This document shows positions 56,970 through 64,000 of a stretch of DNA of 64,000 nt, piece by piece. The notes beneath the pieces were generated by a model that saw only the letters and a program-made list of their open reading frames with translations, was not told the DNA's origin and made no database searches. A program made the translations under genes and the position numbers. This stretch comes from Streptomyces narbonensis (GTDB taxonomy: Bacteria > Actinomycetota > Actinomycetes > Streptomycetales > Streptomycetaceae), in NCBI RefSeq assembly GCF_014649015.1, contig NZ_BMSF01000002.1, forward strand, positions 62,001 to 126,000. Direction: 5' to 3'. Numbering within the stretch: position 1 is the stretch's first letter; each line of letters starts with the position of its first letter.

Positions 56970-58433
56970 ATGAACGCGGACACCACGGGACCCCACGTCG
57001 TCGTCGCCGGAGGCGGAATCGCCGGACTCGCGGCCGCCCACCGGCTCGCCACCGCCGGCCACCGGGTGACCCTCCTGGAAGCGGACGACCGCCTCGGCGG
57101 CAAACTCCTCGCCGGGGAGATCGCCGGCGCGCCCGTGGACCTCGGCGCCGAGTCGCTGCTCGCCCGCCGCCCCGAGGCCGTCGCCCTCACCCGGGCCGTC
57201 GGCCTCGGCGACCGGCTCCAGGCACCGGCCACGACCACCGCCTCCGTCTGGTCCCGCGGCATGCTCACCCCCATGCCCAAGGGCCATGTGATGGGCGTCC
57301 CCGGCGACGGCCGCGCGGTCGAAGGGCTCCTCTCCGAGGAGGGCGTCCGCCGGATCGGCCTCGACCGCGAGCTGCCCCCGACCGAGATCGGTGACGACAT
57401 CGCCATCGGCGCGTACGTCTCCGAACGCATGGGCCACGAGGTCGTCGACCGGCTCGTCGAACCCCTCCTCGGTGGCGTCTACGCGGGCGACGCCTACCGG
57501 ATCTCGATGAAGGCCGCCGTCCCCGCCCTCTTCGAGGCCGCCCGCCGCCACCCCACGCTCAACGCCGCCGTCCAGGCCGTCCAGCAGGCCGGAGCAGCCG
57601 TCCCGGCCGACGCGGCGGGCGCCGCCACCGGCCTCGGCGGCTCCGTCTTCCTCGGCGTCGAGGGCGGTGTCGGCACCCTGCCCGGCGCCGTCGCCGACGC
57701 GATCCGCGCCGCCGGCGGCGAGATCCTCACCCGCACTCCCGTCACCGCCCTCCGCCGCACCGGACCGGCCGGCTGGGAGGTCGTCGCCGGAGACAGGGTC
57801 CTGGCCGCCGACGCCGTCGTCCTCGCCACCCCCGCCGGGCCCGCCGCCGCGCTCCTCGCCGACCACGCGCCCGCGGCCGCCACCGAGCTCGCCGGCATCG
57901 AGTACGCCTCCATGGCCCTCGTCACGCTCGCCTTCCGCCGCACCGACCTCCCCGCCCTCCCCGGCTCCGGATTCCTCGTTCCCCCCGTGGACGGCCACAC
58001 CATCAAGGCCTCCACCTTCTCCAGCCAGAAGTGGGGGTGGGTCGCCGACGGCGCCCCCGACCTCTTCGTGCTGCGCACCTCCGTCGGCCGCCACGGCGAG
58101 GAGGAGCAGCTCCACCGCGAGGACACCGACCTCGTCGCCGCCTCGCTCAAGGACCTCGCCGCCGCCACCGGGCTCGCCGCGCGCCCCGTGGCCACCACGG
58201 TCACCCGATGGACCGGCGGCCTGCCCCAGTACCCCGTAGGCCATCTCGCCCGGGTCGCCCGCCTCCGCGAGGCCGTCGCGGAACTGCCCGGACTGCGGGT
58301 CGCGGGCGCCGCGTACGACGGCGTCGGCATCCCCGCGTGCATCGCCTCGGCCCACCGCGCGGCCGACGAGATCGGGGAGGAGATCATCGCCACGTCGAAA
58401 AGGACCCACCCCGGTGCGGGGCACTCCTCGTGA
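56970..58433 (+). CDS. hemG: Coproporphyrinogen/protoporphyrinogen oxidase (HemY/CgoX type)
   Basis: 487 residues. FAD motif [30 protein letters not shown], substrate-side [17 protein letters not shown], the family block [20 protein letters not shown] and C-terminal [20 protein letters not shown] with [18 protein letters not shown]. This is the oxygen-dependent flavoprotein type. With hemQ directly downstream, the actinobacterial route oxidises coproporphyrinogen III to coproporphyrin III, so the modern name cgoX is functionally better. ATG 56970 follows GAGAGAG. Confidence 0.94.
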   Translation: MNADTTGPHVVVAGGGIAGLAAAHRLATAGHRVTLLEADDRLGGKLLAGEIAGAPVDLGAESLLARRPEAVALTRAVGLGDRLQAPATTTASVWSRGMLTPMPKGHVMGVPGDGRAVEGLLSEEGVRRIGLDRELPPTEIGDDIAIGAYVSERMGHEVVDRLVEPLLGGVYAGDAYRISMKAAVPALFEAARRHPTLNAAVQAVQQAGAAVPADAAGAATGLGGSVFLGVEGGVGTLPGAVADAIRAAGGEILTRTPVTALRRTGPAGWEVVAGDRVLAADAVVLATPAGPAAALLADHAPAAATELAGIEYASMALVTLAFRRTDLPALPGSGFLVPPVDGHTIKASTFSSQKWGWVADGAPDLFVLRTSVGRHGEEEQLHREDTDLVAASLKDLAAATGLAARPVATTVTRWTGGLPQYPVGHLARVARLREAVAELPGLRVAGAAYDGVGIPACIASAHRAADEIGEEIIATSKRTHPGAGHSS

Positions 58434-58450
58434 CGGGCGAGAATAGGCGT

Positions 58451-59164
58451 ATGAGTGCGCCCGAAAAGATCCCGAACGCCGGTAAGAAGGCGAAGGACCT
58501 CAACGAGGTCATCCGCTACACCCTGTGGTCTGTGTTCAAGCTGCGCGACGTTCTGCCCGAGGACCGCGCCGGCTACGCCGACGAGGTCCAGGAGCTGTTC
58601 GACCAGCTCGCCGCCAAGGACATCACCGTCCGCGGCACGTACGACCTCTCGGGTCTGCGCGCCGACGCCGACGTGATGATCTGGTGGCACGCCGAGACGA
58701 GCGACGAGCTCCAGGAGGCGTACAGCCTCTTCCGCCGCACCAAGCTCGGCCGCGCCCTGGAGCCGGTCTGGTCCAACATGGCGCTGCACCGCCCCGCCGA
58801 GTTCAACAAGTCGCACATCCCGGCCTTCCTGGCCGACGAGAACCCGCGCGACTACATCTCGGTCTACCCCTTCGTGCGCTCCTACGACTGGTACCTGCTG
58901 CCGGACGAGGACCGTCGCCGCATGCTCGCCGACCACGGCAAGATGGCCCGCGGCTACCCCGACGTCCGCGCGAACACGGTCGCCTCCTTCTCGCTCGGCG
59001 ACTACGAGTGGCTCCTCGCCTTCGAGGCCGACGAGCTGCACCGCATCGTCGACCTCATGCGCCACCTGCGCGCCTCCGAGGCCCGGATGCACGTCCGCGA
59101 GGAGGTCCCGTTCTACACCGGTCGTCGCAAGAGCGTCGCCGACCTGGTGGCGGGCCTGGCCTGA
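58451..59164 (+). CDS. hemQ: Coproheme decarboxylase (hydrogen-peroxide-dependent haem synthase, ChdC)
   Basis: 237 residues, chlorite-dismutase fold. [20 protein letters not shown] start, [20 protein letters not shown], the catalytic-tyrosine region [20 protein letters not shown], and the haem-side [12 protein letters not shown] block identify ChdC rather than a true chlorite dismutase. It removes two propionates from coproheme, the last haem step in Gram-positive bacteria. It starts 17 bases after hemG. GAGAAT six bases before the ATG and no ribosome site suggest that a leaderless internal promoter may add to operon transcription. Confidence 0.96.
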   Translation: MSAPEKIPNAGKKAKDLNEVIRYTLWSVFKLRDVLPEDRAGYADEVQELFDQLAAKDITVRGTYDLSGLRADADVMIWWHAETSDELQEAYSLFRRTKLGRALEPVWSNMALHRPAEFNKSHIPAFLADENPRDYISVYPFVRSYDWYLLPDEDRRRMLADHGKMARGYPDVRANTVASFSLGDYEWLLAFEADELHRIVDLMRHLRASEARMHVREEVPFYTGRRKSVADLVAGLA

Positions 59165-59287
59165 CACGGCCGTACGAACCTGGTGGCGGCCCGGCTCCCG
59201 GCCGGGCGCGCCATCCCTTGACCCGGAAGATCAGAGCGCGGGCGTCTTCTCTGCCCTCCGCTCCAGCGACACCGGGTCCGGCTCCGG

Positions 59288-59314
59288 GTGCGGCGCGCAC
59301 GACGCGCGCCGCAC
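59288..59314 (-). terminator. Terminator hairpin after the MNIO operon
   Basis: GTGCGGCGCGC (59288-59298) pairs with 59304-59314. It lies 69 bases beyond the 59383 stop in the minus direction, and 124 bases beyond hemQ. No gene is seen in 59165-59382. Confidence 0.7.
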
Positions 59315-59382
59315 CGGCGTCATTTCCGGGGCCTTTTCCGGGTCTTCTGCGTGCCCGCCACGTCTCCGGGGAAGTGAAGGAC

Positions 59383-60132
59383 CTACCGGAGGCGCACGGG
59401 AGCGTGTCCGCGGAGGGCCGCTCGGAGCTCGGGCTCCAGGACGGCGGGGCCGCGCGTGGCGAGCGCGGTGAGCGGATCCGTGGGGGAGAGACCGGAGAGC
59501 AGCCGCTGCCCGGCGGGGGACGCCCAGCGGGTGTGCGGGTGCACCTCGACCCTGCCGATCAGCAGGCACAGCCCCGACGCGACCAGCGGCAGCGAGAACG
59601 CGGCGACGACCAGGGTCCGCTCGGCGCCGGGTACGAGGAGCGCCGCCGCCGTCCCGAGTGCCAGGGAGAGCAGGAAGGCGGCCCGCACCGCCCGCACCCC
59701 CGCCGCGACCTCCCGGCGGCCGACCTCGGAGACGGCGAGTCCCCGGTCGACGAGCGCCTGGCCGAGGGACCGCACCGCGTCGGCGCCGGCCACCGCCGGA
59801 CGGACCGCGGGGATCGGGCACTGACCGCCGGGCCCGATGGCGCCGAGCACGGCACGCTCCCACTCGTCCCGGGAGCCGGTGGCACCGTCCACGACGGTCG
59901 CCCAGCCGGTGTGGGCGAGGAGCAGCCGCCGCTCCCGGTGCATCGTGACGAGGGTGAGGTCGGTGACGCGGAGCGGACCGCCGGCGAGGTAGGCGGCTTC
60001 GAGGACGGTGAGCTCGTGCTCCGCGGCGGACGGGGCTGTGGGCCGGTCCGCCGCGAGGGAGGCCCGGCACAGCCGTGCGCAGCCGATGCCGGCCACGACG
60101 CACGCCACGAGGAGGAGCGGAACCCAGACCAT
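59383..60132 (-). CDS. TIGR04222-like membrane protein without cysteine tail
   Basis: 249 residues. An N-terminal membrane helix (VWVPLLLVACVVAGIGCARL), a cytoplasmic-type domain with EAAYLAGGPLRVTDLTLVTM and RSLGQALVDRGLAVSE, and a central double hydrophobic segment (RAAFLLSLALGTAAALLVPG, LVVAAFSLPLVASGLCLLIG). It shares its layout with the neighbouring Cys-tailed protein (xAAFLNGGPxRVVDTA versus EAAYLAGGPLRVTDLT), so the two are paralogues, but it stops at an Arg/Leu end with no Cys/Ser/Gly tail. Third gene of the MNIO operon, 48 bases after the second. Confidence 0.8.
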   Translation of the reverse strand: MVWVPLLLVACVVAGIGCARLCRASLAADRPTAPSAAEHELTVLEAAYLAGGPLRVTDLTLVTMHRERRLLLAHTGWATVVDGATGSRDEWERAVLGAIGPGGQCPIPAVRPAVAGADAVRSLGQALVDRGLAVSEVGRREVAAGVRAVRAAFLLSLALGTAAALLVPGAERTLVVAAFSLPLVASGLCLLIGRVEVHPHTRWASPAGQRLLSGLSPTDPLTALATRGPAVLEPELRAALRGHAPVRLR

Positions 60133-60180
60133 GTCCGAGTTCTACGACAGGACGGGCGGGCCCGCCACTCGAATGGGTGA

Positions 60181-61212
60181 TCAGCTGCTGGAGCTGGAGC
60201 ACGAACTGCCGCTGGAACTGGAGCTGGAGCACGAACTGCCGCTGGAGCTCGAACAGGAACTGGCCCCTCCACCACCGCAGCCGGACCCCGACCCGCCGCC
60301 CGAGCACGACCCGGAGGAGCAGGAACCGGAGGAGCACGAACCGGAGTTCCCGCCGGAGGAACCGCCGCCGCAGAAGGTGTTCCCGGCGCACCACACGAGG
60401 GCCGCACCGGCGGCGGCGTGGTCCGTGGAGTGGTGACGCGGGGCCGCGGGACGGCGTCCGCGCCCGCGCGGCGGCGCGTACACCCTGGCGGCGGCGAGGA
60501 GTTGCTCCCGCAGCACCGGGTCGGGAAGCCCCCGCAGCCCGTACAGGGCCACGAGATGGCCGGTGTCCGCGAGGTGACCGTGGGCCCGTCCGTAGGCCGA
60601 GACGGCCTGCTGCCCGGCCGAGGTGATCCGCCGCCCGGCGACCGCCCCGCACGCGATGGCTGCCGCCCCCGCGGCCAGCAGGGCCGGCAGCACCTTCACG
60701 ACGAACGGCACCGACATCTCCGGCGCGGTGGAGAGGTGGACCATCGTGATGCCGACCGAGACGGGGAAGAGGAAGAAGGCCGTGAGACCGACCCCGAGGC
60801 ACCAGGCGGCGGTGGTGCGCCGCCTCGACGGCTCGACGATCAGTCCGCGTGCCGCGAGCCCGTCGCCGATCTCCTGCACGGCCGGGTGCCGCATCACGGC
60901 GAGCCGCAGGTGGTGCAGGGCCCCGTGCGGGGCCGCCGCGTGCTCCTGGAGCACGGCGCGCTCGACCGGATCGTGCGCGACGGACCGGACGACCGCGACG
61001 ATGCCGGGGCCGCCGATCGCGATGCGTCCGTCGGACTGGAGGGCGGCGACGGCGGTGTCGACGACCCTGGCCGGCCCGCCGTTCAGGAAGGCGGCCTCGT
61101 ACCGGTCGTGGACCGGCCCGCCCGGGCCGCCGCGCGAGCGGACGACCCGGGTGACGAGCAGCGCGATGCCGACGGCGGCGGCTACGTAGAAGACGACGAC
61201 CAGAGTGTTCAC
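60181..61212 (-). CDS. TIGR04222-like membrane protein with nine-cysteine Ser/Gly tail, candidate MNIO substrate
   Basis: GTG 61212 is selected because AGGAGG (inside the end of the MNIO gene) lies at correct spacing; 343 residues. One N-terminal helix (TLVVVFYVAAAVGIALLV), a domain starting DRYEAAFLNGGPARVVDTAV, two further helices (FLFPVSVGITMVHL region and VKVLPALLAAGAAAIACGAV), then a helical segment. From residue 275 to 343 the protein is only Ser, Gly, Cys and a few others. Cysteines fall at 275, 281, 293, 298, 303, 312, 320, 328 and 338, typically as GSC or SSC. It starts 2 bases after the MNIO stop. Membrane topology suggests one face presents the tail. The tail as a modification substrate is inference from gene linkage. 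Confidence 0.85.
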   Translation of the reverse strand: MNTLVVVFYVAAAVGIALLVTRVVRSRGGPGGPVHDRYEAAFLNGGPARVVDTAVAALQSDGRIAIGGPGIVAVVRSVAHDPVERAVLQEHAAAPHGALHHLRLAVMRHPAVQEIGDGLAARGLIVEPSRRRTTAAWCLGVGLTAFFLFPVSVGITMVHLSTAPEMSVPFVVKVLPALLAAGAAAIACGAVAGRRITSAGQQAVSAYGRAHGHLADTGHLVALYGLRGLPDPVLREQLLAAARVYAPPRGRGRRPAAPRHHSTDHAAAGAALVWCAGNTFCGGGSSGGNSGSCSSGSCSSGSCSGGGSGSGCGGGGASSCSSSSGSSCSSSSSSGSSCSSSSS

Positions 61213-61214
61213 GG

Positions 61215-62801
61215 TCACCTCCTGGCGAGGGCGTGGCGGGCGGCCCGGGCGAGCCGGACGGCGCGGCCGGGCGGACGGCTGCCGGAACGGTCCTGCCACC
61301 ACTCCGTGAGCCGCCGGCGGGCCGCCGGGTCATCGGGGCGGTCGGCGAGCAGGAGGTGCTCGGCGAAGTCGAGGGCGTCACGTCGGTAGCCGCCGGTCAT
61401 GGGGCGGGTCCTGGCGTACGCGAGGAACGCGGGCCGGAAGCCCTTGCCGAGGATCTCCGGCAGCTCGGGGGCGACCTTCGCGACGACCCCGGCCCGCTTG
61501 GCGGCGAGGGCCCGGCTCTGCACCCCGAGCCGCCGGCTGTCGAAGCCCTCGGGCGCGGGCGTCCCGGCGACGAGCGCCGAGAGCAGCGCGGCCTGCGCGA
61601 GCCCGACCCGCTGCCGGGCGCCGTCGCGCGCCGCGGACTCCTGCCCGGGTACGGACTCCTGCTCGGGTACGGACTTCTGCCCGGGTGCGGACTCCTGCCC
61701 GGGTGCGGGAGCCTGTGCGGATCCGGACTCCTGTGCGGAAGCGGGAGCCTGTGCGGATCCGGACTCCCGTGCGGATCCGGGCGACGCCTGCACGGGTACG
61801 GCTGTCGGCTCCTGCGTGAGGTCCTGCACGACGGGAGTGCCCGGCATCGGCCCGCCCGACACGCGGGCACCGGCGCCGATGAGCAGCGGCGTCCGCCGGG
61901 ACGCGAGCACGGACGAACGGGCGCCGCGCGGGCGGACCGTGCCCCCCGGGGTCGCCGTTCCCCCGGCGGCCACCCTCCTCCCGGCGGCCACCGTCTCCCG
62001 GATCACCGTCAGCTCCGACGCCAGCTCCTCCGCCGGCGGGAAGTCGTCGTCCCGCTCCAGGAGGACCCCGGGGGGCGAGACCCGTGAGGCGAGGTCCGAG
62101 AGGACGTCGAGCACGGCCCTCGGCACCGGGTGGGCGTGCGTGTCGTGCCAGACCCCGTCCCGCTCGACCCCGCCCGCCACGTGCACGTACGCGATGGCCT
62201 CGACCGGCAGCTCGGACAGGGCCTTCGCGGGGTCCTCGCCGCGGTTGACGTGGTTGGTGTGCAGGTTGGCGACGTCGATGAGGAGCCGTACCCCCGTACG
62301 CTCCACCAGCTCCGCCAGGAACTGCCCCTCCGTCAGCTCCTCCCCGGGCCAGGCGATCAGCGCCGCGATGTTCTCCAGGGCGAGCGGCACGGGCAGCGCG
62401 TCCTGGGCGATGCGCACGTTCTCGCAGAGCACGTCGAGCGCGTCCCGGGTCCGGGGTACTGGCAGCAGGTGACCCGCTTCGAGGAGCGGCGAGGCGGTGA
62501 GCGGCCCCCCGGCCCGTACGAACGCGATGTGCTCCGTGACCAGCGGCGCCCCCAGCGCCACCGCCTTCTCGCCGAGCGCCGCGAGCCTGGCCGGGTCGGG
62601 CCGGTCCGCGCCGCCGAGTCCCAGCGACACCCCGTGCGGGACGACCGTCACGCCGCGCTCGCGCAGCCGGGTCAGCGAGTCGGGCAGGTGGTCGGCGCAG
62701 ATGTTCTCCGCGACCACTTCGACCCAGTCGACGCCGGGCAGCGCCTCCACCGCCTCCGCGATCTCGGGACGCCAGCCGATGCCGATGCCGAGTTCCGTCA
62801 T
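61215..62801 (-). CDS. DUF692/MNIO multinuclear iron oxidative enzyme fused to a partner-like C-terminal domain
   Basis: 528 residues. Residues 1-270 form the DUF692 TIM-barrel with all expected metal ligands visible: His56 (VVPHGVSL), Glu90-His91 (VTEHIAFV), Glu143-Asn144 (LENIAAL), Asp176 and Asn179 ([14 protein letters not shown]), His207 (AYVHVAGG), Asp220 and His222 (HDTHAHPVP) and Glu249 ([10 protein letters not shown]). MNIO enzymes modify cysteine or asparagine in peptides (MbnB, TglH, ChrH). Residues 280-400 are a Gln/Pro/Ser/Glu repeat linker. Residues 400-528 ([51 protein letters not shown]) resemble the DUF2063-type partner proteins that usually are separate. ATG 62801 follows AGGAGGGGG. 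Confidence 0.9.
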   Translation of the reverse strand: MTELGIGIGWRPEIAEAVEALPGVDWVEVVAENICADHLPDSLTRLRERGVTVVPHGVSLGLGGADRPDPARLAALGEKAVALGAPLVTEHIAFVRAGGPLTASPLLEAGHLLPVPRTRDALDVLCENVRIAQDALPVPLALENIAALIAWPGEELTEGQFLAELVERTGVRLLIDVANLHTNHVNRGEDPAKALSELPVEAIAYVHVAGGVERDGVWHDTHAHPVPRAVLDVLSDLASRVSPPGVLLERDDDFPPAEELASELTVIRETVAAGRRVAAGGTATPGGTVRPRGARSSVLASRRTPLLIGAGARVSGGPMPGTPVVQDLTQEPTAVPVQASPGSARESGSAQAPASAQESGSAQAPAPGQESAPGQKSVPEQESVPGQESAARDGARQRVGLAQAALLSALVAGTPAPEGFDSRRLGVQSRALAAKRAGVVAKVAPELPEILGKGFRPAFLAYARTRPMTGGYRRDALDFAEHLLLADRPDDPAARRRLTEWWQDRSGSRPPGRAVRLARAARHALARR

Positions 62802-62822
62802 GTCCCCCTCCTTCGGTCCTCA

Positions 62823-62877
62823 GTCATCCACGTGATGACCCGGGGAGCGACGTTCGAACCCGGAGAGGGGGACGTTC
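62823..62877 (-). promoter_or_regulatory. Regulatory region of the MNIO operon: inverted repeat plus direct repeats
   Basis: GTCATC-N5-GATGAC (62823-62839) lies 22 bases before the MNIO ATG. GACGTTC occurs twice, at 62849-62855 and 62871-62877, exactly 22 bp (two helical turns) apart. Such paired elements point to specific regulation, possibly by metal or oxidative stress. No known consensus recognised. Confidence 0.45.
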
Positions 62878-62928
62878 AGAGCTACATTTGAGGTTCGGCC
62901 TCGAAACGGGGTCCCGTCGGAGCAGCCG

Positions 62929-63126
62929 CTACGTGCGGACGATCTCCTCGGCGCGCGCCCTCGGTTCACGCTCGGTGCGCTCGCGCTTCCGCCGGACCTC
63001 GGCCGACCTGGCGATCCTCCTGAGCTTCCGGCTGCGGGGCCGGCCGGCGCGGCCGAGCCCCGCCAGGAGGAAGAAGAGCAGCAGGCCCGCGATCCGGTCC
63101 GCTCGACGGACTGAAGGTGGGGTCAT
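62929..63126 (-). CDS. Small basic single-pass membrane protein
   Basis: 65 residues. TAGGAGA lies just before ATG 63126 at good spacing, and the gene begins 12 bases after the peptidyl-tRNA hydrolase stop, so it appears coupled. After a short start a hydrophobic segment (RIAGLLLFFLLAGLGRAG) is followed by a strongly Arg/Lys/Glu-rich helix. No family recognised. Stop at 62929 leaves 127 bases to the MNIO gene, in which the operator-like repeats sit. The opposite-strand frame 62888-63163 is taken as a shadow. Confidence 0.5.
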   Translation of the reverse strand: MTPPSVRRADRIAGLLLFFLLAGLGRAGRPRSRKLRRIARSAEVRRKRERTEREPRARAEEIVRT

Positions 63127-63138
63127 GCTGCGAGTCTC

Positions 63139-63852
63139 CTACGGCTGCCGCAGCCGCAGGTGAGAAGCGAAGAGGTGGCTTCCCTCGGAGACGACCGTCT
63201 TTCCGGGCGCGATCTCCGTGAATCCGGCGTCCCGCACGACGGGCAGCCCGCTGCCGCTCGCCGTGAGCGCGGTCCAGTGCTCGGGCGTCGCGGTGCGCAC
63301 GGCGAGCGGGAAGCCCGCCTCCTTCCAGGCCTTCCGGTCGGCGTCCGCCATCGCCCACCACAGCAGCTGCGCGCCGTGCCCGGCCTGCGCCATCGTCTTG
63401 CCCGCCGACATGTCGAGCCCGGGATTGATCCAGAGCACCACGGCCCCGTCCGCCACGGGACCGGGCTCGGCCGGGTCGTCGAGGTCGGTGCCCGACACCT
63501 GGAGCTTGACCAGCTCCTTGGGCCAGCCGTCGAGCGGCACCGGCGGAAAGACCCGTACCTCCGCCTCCGCGCCGGTCACGGCGATCCCGGGGAGCGTCCC
63601 CGCCCGGCGCCACTCCGCGCCGCGCGCCCGGCGCACGACCTTGCGGATCCGGGCGTCCTGCCAGTCCGCCATGGCCTGCGCCCACTCGCCCTCACCGAGG
63701 GATCGGTCGTCGGTGAGGATCTCCAGGACGGCCCGCGCGGCGGTCTCCAGGGCGTCGGTACGGGTCGGGGGCGCGTCGCGCTCGATCCGCACCACCAGGG
63801 GGAGGACGAACTGCGGCTTCTCATCGCGGAGGTCGGTCTCTTCACTGCTCAC
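63139..63852 (-). CDS. Peptidyl-tRNA hydrolase, PTH2-type
   Basis: 237 residues. The PTH2 signature with catalytic Lys and His is visible late in the protein (LDMSAGKTMAQAGHGAQLLW), followed by AWKEAGFPLAVRT and TEIAPGKTVV. The first 110 residues are an extra domain (TAARAVLEILTDDRSLGEG, WQDARIRKVVRRARGAEWRR) not found in archaeal PTH2, which is about 120 residues; Actinobacteria carry this longer form. It releases peptidyl-tRNA or acts on related substrates. Streptomyces also have a classical Pth elsewhere. Confidence 0.88.
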   Translation of the reverse strand: MSSEETDLRDEKPQFVLPLVVRIERDAPPTRTDALETAARAVLEILTDDRSLGEGEWAQAMADWQDARIRKVVRRARGAEWRRAGTLPGIAVTGAEAEVRVFPPVPLDGWPKELVKLQVSGTDLDDPAEPGPVADGAVVLWINPGLDMSAGKTMAQAGHGAQLLWWAMADADRKAWKEAGFPLAVRTATPEHWTALTASGSGLPVVRDAGFTEIAPGKTVVSEGSHLFASHLRLRQP

Positions 63853-63943
63853 CGGGCAAGTCTGCCACCGCGGCGCGCAGCGAATCTTGTGGGAATCATC
63901 GCTTCCGGGTCAGGATGCCCCGCATGACGAGCGATCTTCGCGG

Positions 63944-64000
63944 ATGAGGCTGGAGCGGGTGGGGCGCCGGTACGGGCCGCGCGGACCATGGGTCCTGCGC
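63944..64000 (+). CDS. Start of an ABC transporter ATP-binding protein (3' end outside the window)
   Basis: The 19 visible codons read MRLERVGRRYGPRGPWVLR, the usual first beta-strand and A-loop (aromatic Tyr) of an ABC ATPase. A seven-codon frame (ATG 63924, product MTSDLRG) ends in a TGA that overlaps this ATG (ATGA), so a leader peptide could couple to it, though GGATG-type spacing makes this speculative. The gap 63853-63923 is the shared promoter space with the peptidyl-tRNA hydrolase gene. Confidence 0.6.
   Translation, partial: MRLERVGRRYGPRGPWVLR

Noticed and set aside
59231..59323. 30-residue minus-strand frame after the MNIO operon
   Set aside because: It contains the terminator hairpin and has no ribosome site.
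62888..63163. 91-residue plus-strand frame
   Set aside because: Opposite the better-supported 65-residue minus-strand gene; no ribosome site.

Overview
The window is about 71-73 % G+C by eye, with strong third-position GC bias, GTG/TTG starts, AGGAGG-type ribosome sites, a whiI sporulation regulator and many ATGA/GTGA stop-start overlaps. This is a Streptomyces chromosomal core segment. The gene order (arcA-argF, murA2, acnA, ngcEFG-rok7B7-xylFGH, dxs, fatty-acid oxidation pair, whiI, hemE, hemG-hemQ) is what I recall from the S. coelicolor SCO597x-SCO604x region. I saw no tRNA, rRNA, IS element, integrase or CRISPR array.

Left part (1-9.6 kb): a tightly overlapping four-gene operon. It holds the end of a large protein, a membrane protein, a degenerate kinase fused to a Cys/His site and a P-loop GTPase, and a C-tail-anchored protein whose N-terminus resembles the GTPase-associated (GAP1-like) families. 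It looks like one of the NTP-dependent, probably conflict or signalling, systems of multicellular bacteria. Then come arginine deiminase and ornithine carbamoyltransferase (9.7-12.1 kb) and an anti-sigma-type ATPase.

12.9-21.7 kb is an aromatic acyl-CoA catabolic cluster: crotonase-fold protein, FAD monooxygenase/old-yellow-enzyme fusion, PaaX-type regulator, 2-aminobenzoate/benzoate-type CoA ligase, acyl-CoA dehydrogenase and a Rid protein. Two of its promoters share a TGAC-N4-GTCA element. A DHA2 exporter, an HTH-MurA fusion, a VOC protein, a mycothiol-type enzyme and aconitase follow to 29.6 kb.

30.6-39.6 kb is a sugar-uptake block: chitobiose/GlcNAc-type ABC genes (ngcEFG), the ROK regulator (rok7B7) and xylose-type xylFGH. 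39.8-49.6 kb carries dxs, an amino-acid permease, a beta-propeller protein, the fatty-acid beta-oxidation pair (convergent to it) and an alpha/beta hydrolase.

49.6-59.2 kb holds an RNase D-like gene, whiI, a DUF3000 gene, and three haem genes of the coproporphyrin route (hemE, hemG/cgoX, hemQ/chdC), interspersed with a CoA-disulfide-reductase-like flavoprotein and a DUF4349 lipoprotein. 59.4-62.8 kb is the most interesting part. A DUF692/MNIO iron oxygenase is fused to what looks like its partner domain and is translationally coupled to a membrane protein ending in a nine-cysteine Ser/Gly tail, followed by a tail-less paralogue. This is a plausible peptide-modification system acting on a protein tail. 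The window ends with a PTH2-type peptidyl-tRNA hydrolase and the first codons of an ABC ATPase.
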